Assembly: GCA_964347945.1 (NCBI GenBank)
Contig: CAYGAW010000063.1
Span: 1 to 18,497 of the forward strand
Source: CAYGAW01 sp964347945
GTDB lineage: Bacteria; Chloroflexota; Anaerolineae; UBA7937; B3-Chlor
Length of the DNA stretch: 18,497 bases
Direction: 5' to 3'
Shown here: piece by piece, positions 14,363-18,497 of the stretch
How positions within the stretch are numbered: the first letter of the stretch is position 1
Layout: each line of letters opens with the position of its first letter
The notes under the pieces: model-generated
Told to the model about the DNA's origin: nothing
What the model saw: only the letters and a program-made list of their open reading frames with translations
Database searches by the model: none
Program-made: the position numbers and the translations under genes

Positions 14363-15520
14363 TCAAACCGTAGGTGCAATCGGGTGGATGGCGAACTCGC
14401 CGTGGTCCAGAGTCTCCGCTTTGGTCAGCTTCCCCGATGCCACCTCCATGATCTCTGTGAATACCCGCTCACCCATGCTTTGGAGCGACTCTTCCGCGTC
14501 CAGTATGGCCCCCGCATTGAGATCTACGTTGCCCTGCCACCGACGGTAGAGGTCGCTGTTTGATGAGATCTTGATCACCGGGGCGATGGGTGAGCCCACC
14601 GGCGTGCCCAGTCCAGTAGTGAAGACTATCACTTGAGCGCCCGCCGCGACCATGCCTGTGACGCTGACCACGTCGTGGGCGGGGCCGTCCATGATCACCA
14701 GCCCTTTTTCCGTGGGCTTCTCTGCATAGTCGACGACCTGCACTATGTCGGTGGTGCCGCCCTTGCGGATGGCGCCGAGTGATTTCTCGGCAAGGGTCGT
14801 CAGTCCGCCCTCAATGTTGCCTGGCCCTGGCTCTGCCTCGCGGATATCCAGCCCCATGGCCTTCACTCTGCCCTCGGTGGTCGAGGTGATCTCCCAGATG
14901 CGCCTTCTCACTTCATCGCTGGCAGCCCTCCTGGCCAGGACATGCTCAGCCCCCAGCATCTCGGGCGTTTCTGTGAAGATCGCCGTCCCGCCTTCTGCCA
15001 CCAGCAGATCACAGGCGATCCCCGTGGCTGGATTGGCGGTAAGCCCTGACAGCGTGTCCGACGCGCCGCACTTGGTGCCCAGCATGAGCTCAGAGGCGTC
15101 CACCTCCTCACGTTGAGCACCCTCTGCCTCTTGCAGCAGCCTCTGGGCCAGCTCTTTCCCCTTGGCCACAGCATCAGAGGTGCCCTCCGTGGACTGGCTG
15201 GTGATGGCCTCTACCCTTTGCCCCGCGTCACGCAACTCCTCACCGAGCACTTCTGGCGTGAGCATCTCACAACCCAGCCCCACCAGAAGCACACCAGCCA
15301 CATTGGGATTGGCGCAGAAGCCGGTCATGGCACGGATCATGTGCTCCCTTTCCTCGCCAAGGTGACCGCAGCCATGCTGATGAGAGACGCAGATGGTGCC
15401 TGGCACTTCCCTGCTGATCTTCTGGGCCACGGAGGAGGCACAGATGACAGTGGGGAAAACGAGGACATGATTTCGTACCCCCACACACCCGTCGTTTCTG
15501 CGATATCCCCAGAACTTCAC
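14363..15520 (-). CDS. UxaA-family dehydratase, large subunit (altronate/sulfolactate type)
   Basis: 385 residues matching the C-terminal catalytic domain of altronate/galactarate dehydratase and SuyB. The features are GYRRNDGCVGVRNHVLVFPT at the start, SHQHGCGHLGEEREH with candidate metal-binding His and Cys, VLLVGLGCE, LMLGTKCGASDTLSGLTANPATG and the closing GLGTPVGSPIAPVIKISSN. The enzymes remove water, or sulfite in sulfolactate sulfo-lyase, from sugar acids or a sulfonate, using iron. The start is GTG 15518-15520, which overlaps the TGA of the small subunit by four bases; GGAGG precedes it. It is a stand-alone chain, not fused to the SAF domain as in E. coli UxaA. The substrate is undetermined: altronate, galactarate, (2R)-sulfolactate and related 2-hydroxy acids all remain possible. 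Confidence 0.8.
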   Translation of the reverse strand: MKFWGYRRNDGCVGVRNHVLVFPTVICASSVAQKISREVPGTICVSHQHGCGHLGEEREHMIRAMTGFCANPNVAGVLLVGLGCEMLTPEVLGEELRDAGQRVEAITSQSTEGTSDAVAKGKELAQRLLQEAEGAQREEVDASELMLGTKCGASDTLSGLTANPATGIACDLLVAEGGTAIFTETPEMLGAEHVLARRAASDEVRRRIWEITSTTEGRVKAMGLDIREAEPGPGNIEGGLTTLAEKSLGAIRKGGTTDIVQVVDYAEKPTEKGLVIMDGPAHDVVSVTGMVAAGAQVIVFTTGLGTPVGSPIAPVIKISSNSDLYRRWQGNVDLNAGAILDAEESLQSMGERVFTEIMEVASGKLTKAETLDHGEFAIHPIAPTV

Positions 15521-15807
15521 TCCTGGTACCTCCTCCCTTTCGGCCCCTCCACATTGTGGACGTGAGCGTGCTCGCCGTTCAGGATCTTCTTCGTGGCCAA
15601 GCCGACTACCTCCCCATACTTTATTACGGGCTCGCCAGGCTCGATACTTCTCAACGCAAACTTGTGTCCCATGGGAATCGTTTGGCGCAGAGCAACATCC
15701 TGGGCTTCGCCTCCGATCTCAACTCGGATGGTGACTCCTGCCTCAAGGTGTCCCAAGGCAGTAGCCACGTTGTCCCGCTCATCGATCACAATGGCACTTT
15801 GTGGCAT
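15517..15807 (-). CDS. UxaA-family dehydratase, small SAF-domain subunit
   Basis: 96 residues. DNVATALGHLEAGVTIRV, IPMGHKFALRSIEPGEPVIKYGEVVG and the terminal GEHAHVHNVEG are the SAF domain that forms the N-terminal lobe of altronate dehydratase (UxaA) and all of SuyA. The GHKFA and HAHVHN stretches carry histidines expected at the active site. It is read just before the large subunit with a four-base GTGA overlap, so the pair should be made in equal amounts and assemble into one enzyme. An AGGAGG lies upstream of the ATG at 15805-15807. It is the second gene of a three-gene operon, 40 bases after the PLP dehydratase. Confidence 0.82.
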   Translation of the reverse strand: MPQSAIVIDERDNVATALGHLEAGVTIRVEIGGEAQDVALRQTIPMGHKFALRSIEPGEPVIKYGEVVGLATKKILNGEHAHVHNVEGPKGRRYQE

Positions 15808-15847
15808 GGGCTATGCCTCCTGATCTACGGCGCTTCGGGCCACTGAT

Positions 15848-16810
15848 CTATGGGATCTCGCCCTGGAGTATCTTCACCAGCTTGTCTGTGTCGATATTCC
15901 CACCCGACACCACGCAGGCCACCTTGCCTCCACCAGCCTTGCCTGCCAGAGCAGCCGCTACCGGTGCCGCGCCTGCGCCCTCGGCCACAACTCTGTTGCG
16001 CTCAGCCAGAACTCTGATGGCCTGTGCAATATCTTCCACCGTCACAACCAAGGAACCGTCCAATAACTGCCGGACGAGGGGCCACATCTCAGGGAGAAGT
16101 CCCGGAGCTCCCATGCCATCCACGAAACTGGCGTGGTACTCGACCTCGACAGGCTCGCCAGCGGCCAGGGAAGCAGCCAGAGGCGCGGCTGTGTCCACCT
16201 CGACGGCATATACCTTCACCTCGGGCTTCAAGGGACGCAATGCTGAGGCGATCCCGGAACTCAGAGCACCGCCGCCGTAAGGGATGATCACCGCACCTAC
16301 ATCTGGCAGCTGCTCATGGATCTCTAACCCGATCGTGCCGTGTCCCGCGATCACATTCCGGTTGCTCACAGGGTGGATGAATAAGCCTTCCATGCCCTCG
16401 TAGCCATGGTCGAATAGGATCTGGAACCACTCAGCAGCTGGGACCTTCACGATCTTGCCGCCCAGACGCCTGATGGCAGCCAGCTTCGTCTCCGGTGCAT
16501 GGTCGGGCACGACGATTGTGCACTCAAGACCCATCTCACGCGCATACCAGGCCACCCCCTGAGCCATGTTCCCTGCACTGGCCGTCCACACTCCCTTCTC
16601 CAATTCTGTGCTCTCAGCCAACTTCAGCACATTGCCAGCTCCTCGCAGCTTGAAGGAGCCGATAGGTTGAAGGTTCTCCAGCTTGAGGAAGATCTCCGCT
16701 GGCGCATCGTCGACGTTGAGACGGACCAGCGGGCTATCGGTGGCCACGCCTTTGACCCGATCATACGCGGCACGGATGTCTTCTAGCGGGACGGGTTCAA
16801 GCGGTTTCAT
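15848..16810 (-). CDS. PLP-dependent serine/threonine dehydratase-family enzyme
   Basis: 320 residues, without the C-terminal ACT domain of biosynthetic IlvA. It carries the fold-type II signature GSFKLRGA with the PLP Lys54, the cofactor loop GGGALSSG near 179-186, and HPVSNRNVIAGHGTIGLEI. The normally invariant SxGNHAQG is SAGNMAQG, so the His next to the substrate-binding Asn is Met. In the next motif the usual VIAGQGT is VIAGHGT. The family includes threonine and serine dehydratases, serine racemase, and hydroxyaspartate or phenylserine dehydratases; the changes argue against plain threonine. Its role would be to eliminate water and ammonia from a 3-hydroxy amino acid, giving a 2-oxo acid. 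A co-transcribed UxaA-type enzyme acts on 2-hydroxy acids, so the two may serve one pathway. Confidence 0.8.
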   Translation of the reverse strand: MKPLEPVPLEDIRAAYDRVKGVATDSPLVRLNVDDAPAEIFLKLENLQPIGSFKLRGAGNVLKLAESTELEKGVWTASAGNMAQGVAWYAREMGLECTIVVPDHAPETKLAAIRRLGGKIVKVPAAEWFQILFDHGYEGMEGLFIHPVSNRNVIAGHGTIGLEIHEQLPDVGAVIIPYGGGALSSGIASALRPLKPEVKVYAVEVDTAAPLAASLAAGEPVEVEYHASFVDGMGAPGLLPEMWPLVRQLLDGSLVVTVEDIAQAIRVLAERNRVVAEGAGAAPVAAALAGKAGGGKVACVVSGGNIDTDKLVKILQGEIP

Positions 16811-16936
16811 GGTGTAAGTGCCTTTCCGATGCCTCAGTCGGCCACTTCGCCCCGACCTGGCTCGAGCTTGGCCGGCCGTTGATCACGGGGCTCGGCTTGG
16901 CCACTCTGCTCGTGGCTGGTGTGAGAGCAGTCAACG

Positions 16937-17326
16937 CTACTCTTGCCCTCTCCGCGAGTGCTGCCGCAACCACTGAGCAGTTTCAGCCACGCCAAGCTCG
17001 CCGCCAGCTACTCGCAAAGCGAGGTCCTCCAACTCTGGATTGCTGACCTCAAGCGTCCATCCGTTCCGTATGAGGAAGATCGCAGCAGCAACGACACCTG
17101 TTCGCTTGTTTCCATCGACGAAGGGATGGCTGCCAACCAGGGACTCCGTCAGTGCGGCAGCTTTGGAGAAGACATCTGTATACAACTCTTCGCCTTCGAA
17201 GGTGGCCTGCGGGCGGGCGACCGCAGACTGAAGAAGACCAATGTCTCGCACTCCGTGGCTTCCGCCGGTCTCCTCGATGAGACGCCCGTGCAGAAAGAGG
17301 ACTTGCTCAACCGTGAGGTATGTCAT
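16937..17326 (-). CDS. doc: Doc-type toxin (Fic/Doc family)
   Basis: 129 residues. The catalytic motif HPFVDGNKRTG is at 67-77, with Lys in place of the Gly of Fic AMPylators. That marks the Doc subgroup, which phosphorylates EF-Tu and arrests translation. Upstream of it, HGVRDIGLLQSAVARPQ and the FLHG motif are typical of the death-on-curing family. All residues of the active loop are intact, so the toxin is probably functional. The start ATG at 17326 overlaps the antitoxin stop as ATGA (17323-17326), so the toxin is made only after the antitoxin is translated. Confidence 0.88.
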   Translation of the reverse strand: MTYLTVEQVLFLHGRLIEETGGSHGVRDIGLLQSAVARPQATFEGEELYTDVFSKAAALTESLVGSHPFVDGNKRTGVVAAAIFLIRNGWTLEVSNPELEDLALRVAGGELGVAETAQWLRQHSRRGQE

Positions 17327-17565
17327 CCTTTGGAAAGTGCTTCCAGAGCCGGGCGATACTGCTCGATGAATTCAGCAACTTGACGAGCGAACTCGGAGTC
17401 CACGCCTGGCAGTTCTCTGCCCAGTGGGGTGATCACGATCTCGCCTCGCTCCCTGTCCAGTTCGACAGAGACCTCTGACCCCTCCCCCAGGTTCAGAACC
17501 TCCAGCGTCTCCTTGGGGAGAGAGACTACCATGCTATTGCCCGTTCTGAAGATCTTGCGCGGCAC
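17323..17565 (-). CDS. AbrB/MazE-type antitoxin for the Doc toxin
   Basis: 80 residues, GTG start at 17563-17565 behind GAGGAGGTG. The N-terminal ~48 residues are a swapped-hairpin AbrB domain: FRTGNSMVVSLPKETLEVLNLGEGSEVSVELDRERGEIVITPL. It binds DNA. The C-terminal ~30 residues (FARQVAEFIEQYRPALEAL) form an amphipathic helix of the type that neutralises Doc in other antitoxins. P1 Doc is paired with Phd; here the DNA-binding half is AbrB-like instead. The promoter and a perfect inverted repeat at 17589-17601 just upstream fit autoregulation by this protein. Confidence 0.85.
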   Translation of the reverse strand: MPRKIFRTGNSMVVSLPKETLEVLNLGEGSEVSVELDRERGEIVITPLGRELPGVDSEFARQVAEFIEQYRPALEALSKG

Positions 17566-17588
17566 GTCACACCTCCTCGAGGCCAGTG

Positions 17589-17601
17589 CTTACACTGTAA
17601 G
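17589..17601. promoter_or_regulatory. Inverted-repeat operator of the toxin-antitoxin operon
   Basis: CTTACA-C-TGTAAG is a perfect 13-base inverted repeat. It covers the last two bases of the -10 hexamer and the predicted transcription start, so a bound AbrB-type dimer would block RNA polymerase. Confidence 0.6.
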
Positions 17602-17628
17602 TATATCCGCCTGGACAACATAGGTCAA
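17600..17628 (-). promoter_or_regulatory. Promoter of the antitoxin-toxin operon
   Basis: On the minus strand TTGACC (17628-17623) and TATACT (17605-17600) are separated by 17 bases, each matching consensus at five of six positions. Transcription would start near 17593, some 28 bases before the GTG. Confidence 0.72.
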
Positions 17629-17984
17629 GTGAACGACATGAGCAGTGAAGCTGGCGGTCGCCAATGTGTCCCCCGCTGCATTCGTAGGCCATCCCAGAGC
17701 CAGAGGCCCACGTGCTGTCTGGGGCCGCGAGAGTGCCACACGCTCTCATCGCGCTCTGCGGGCAGGAGGACTCGCGAAGTGGCCTCATCATCTGCCAGGG
17801 CACCGATTACCTTTCCTCCATAAGCGATCTGCTGTATAACAAGGTCCAGCAGAAACCTACCTCGCAGTCCAACTCGCGAGGGACGGCCACATTGTTGGCG
17901 TGCGCGAGAGGCAGATGATGGCTTTCTCTGCATCGACGCATCAGCGTCACCCTCGCGGTTTGGCGCGACTGTTGGCGCAGGGCC
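17629..17984. other. Intergenic region between antitoxin promoter and ferredoxin gene
   Basis: 356 bases in which I see no recognisable gene. A minus-strand frame (18071 down to 17625) crosses it, but it runs antisense into the ferredoxin gene and matches no family. No promoter with correct spacing was found for the ferredoxin gene. Confidence 0.35.
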
Positions 17985-18419
17985 ATGGACTACAAGAGAA
18001 AAAGGATCAACGTTCGACCGGATTTGTGCAGCGGCTGCCGAGCCTGTCAGGTAGCCTGCGTGGCGAAGCATGATGGGCGATTTGGCACAGCAACCGCCCG
18101 CGTCCGCGTCACCAAGAACGACCCTCTAGGACTTGATGAACCGCACGTGTGTCGTCTCTGCGGACGTCCGCCCTGTGTGGCCGCCTGTCCGACTCAATCC
18201 TTGCGTGTAGATGACACCACGGGAGCCACCCTGGTCAAACCAGGTGGCTGTGACGGATGCGCGGCGTGTGTGGAGGCGTGCCCCTTCGAGATGGTCTCCC
18301 TCCACCCTGAGACTGGCCTCGCCCTCATCTGTGACCTGTGTGGCGGCAGCCCCGCCTGCGTGAAGCGCTGTGCCACCAGGGCGATATGGTATGGAGATCA
18401 GGAGCGCGCCGATGTATAG
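17985..18419 (+). CDS. Four-cluster polyferredoxin of an AOR operon
   Basis: 144 residues with sixteen cysteines arranged as in DMSO-reductase/HycB-type electron-transfer subunits: 15-18-21-25, 56-59-64-68, 89-92-95-99 and 116-119-125-129. They can ligate four [4Fe-4S] clusters. Such proteins move electrons between a catalytic subunit and ferredoxin or another carrier. The last codons overlap the start of an aldehyde:ferredoxin oxidoreductase gene by eight bases, so this is very likely its dedicated electron carrier. The ATG at 17985 has only a weak AGGG upstream. No signal peptide is visible, which places it in the cytoplasm. Confidence 0.85.
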   Translation: MDYKRKRINVRPDLCSGCRACQVACVAKHDGRFGTATARVRVTKNDPLGLDEPHVCRLCGRPPCVAACPTQSLRVDDTTGATLVKPGGCDGCAACVEACPFEMVSLHPETGLALICDLCGGSPACVKRCATRAIWYGDQERADV

Positions 18420-18497
18420 CTACGGCGGCAGAGTTCTGCGGGTCAACCTCACAGAGGGAACGAGTCAGACCCATCCCACTGAGGAGCATCTGGCCCG
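18412..18497 (+). CDS. Aldehyde:ferredoxin oxidoreductase, N-terminal fragment
   Basis: The ATG at 18412 follows AGGAG at about 18400-18404 and opens a frame that continues past the window edge. The first 28 residues (MYSYGGRVLRVNLTEGTSQT and on) reproduce the start of the AOR family: M-x-G-Y-x-G-R-x-L-R-V-D-L-T-x-G. In that family this first beta strand belongs to the domain binding the tungsten bis-pterin cofactor. The family oxidises aldehydes to carboxylic acids with ferredoxin as electron acceptor, typically under anaerobic conditions. Only a fragment is visible, so the subfamily and substrate cannot be judged. Confidence 0.7.
   Translation, partial: MYSYGGRVLRVNLTEGTSQTHPTEEHLA

Noticed and set aside
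17625..18071. 148-codon minus-strand open frame next to the antitoxin
   Set aside because: It runs antisense over the cysteine motifs at the start of the ferredoxin, ends in the antitoxin promoter and resembles no family.

Overview
The window is GC-rich bacterial DNA with compact, mostly operonic genes and no rRNA, tRNA, CRISPR array or insertion sequence that I can recognise. The gene set (an R3H-domain AAA ATPase, a RemA/DUF370 protein, a DarA-type cyclic-di-AMP receptor beside tmk, a Memo-family protein, an FmdB zinc ribbon, and an aldehyde:ferredoxin oxidoreductase with its ferredoxin) is what I would expect from an anaerobic Chloroflexota (Anaerolineae- or Dehalococcoidia-like) chromosome. 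That assignment is an inference from gene content, not from a marker phylogeny.

Layout. 1-223: end of a small membrane protein. 224-802: a long gene-free leader with a good candidate promoter whose spacer is a perfect palindrome. 803-4815: a three-gene module on the + strand, made of a fused B12-binding/glutamate-mutase-like protein, an octopine-dehydrogenase-family oxidoreductase, and a divergent nucleoside-phosphorylase-fold protein. 4884-5336: a divergent Tag-like DNA glycosylase, convergent with galactokinase (galK, minus strand). galK and a DUF1232 membrane protein are fired from back-to-back promoters at 6534-6608. 7126-8855: a MerR-type HTH/coiled-coil protein and a tandem GNAT-like protein.

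8922-12526 is the core + strand operon: R3H-AAA ATPase, thymidylate kinase, an archaeal-adenylate-kinase-like/nucleoside-2-deoxyribosyltransferase-like fusion, and darA. The last three are joined by overlaps. In Bacillus tmk and the DarA gene (yaaQ) are direct neighbours; here an uncharacterised nucleotide-handling fusion sits between them, which is one of the two most interesting places in the window. FmdB (minus strand, own promoter), RemA and a Memo/AmmeMemoRadiSam-B protein follow.

14363-16810, minus strand: a catabolic operon of a PLP-dependent hydroxy-amino-acid dehydratase and a two-subunit (split) UxaA/SuyAB-type dehydratase. 16937-17565, minus strand: a Doc-type toxin and an AbrB-type antitoxin behind a near-consensus promoter that carries a perfect inverted repeat over its -10. 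17985-18497: a four-cluster ferredoxin and the first codons of an aldehyde:ferredoxin oxidoreductase, cut by the window edge.

The best candidates for something undescribed are (i) the B12 mutase-like / octopine-dehydrogenase-like / nucleoside-phosphorylase-like module, where several family catalytic or ligand residues are altered, and (ii) the adenylate-kinase-like/NDT-like fusion between tmk and the c-di-AMP receptor. Neither function can be settled from sequence alone.
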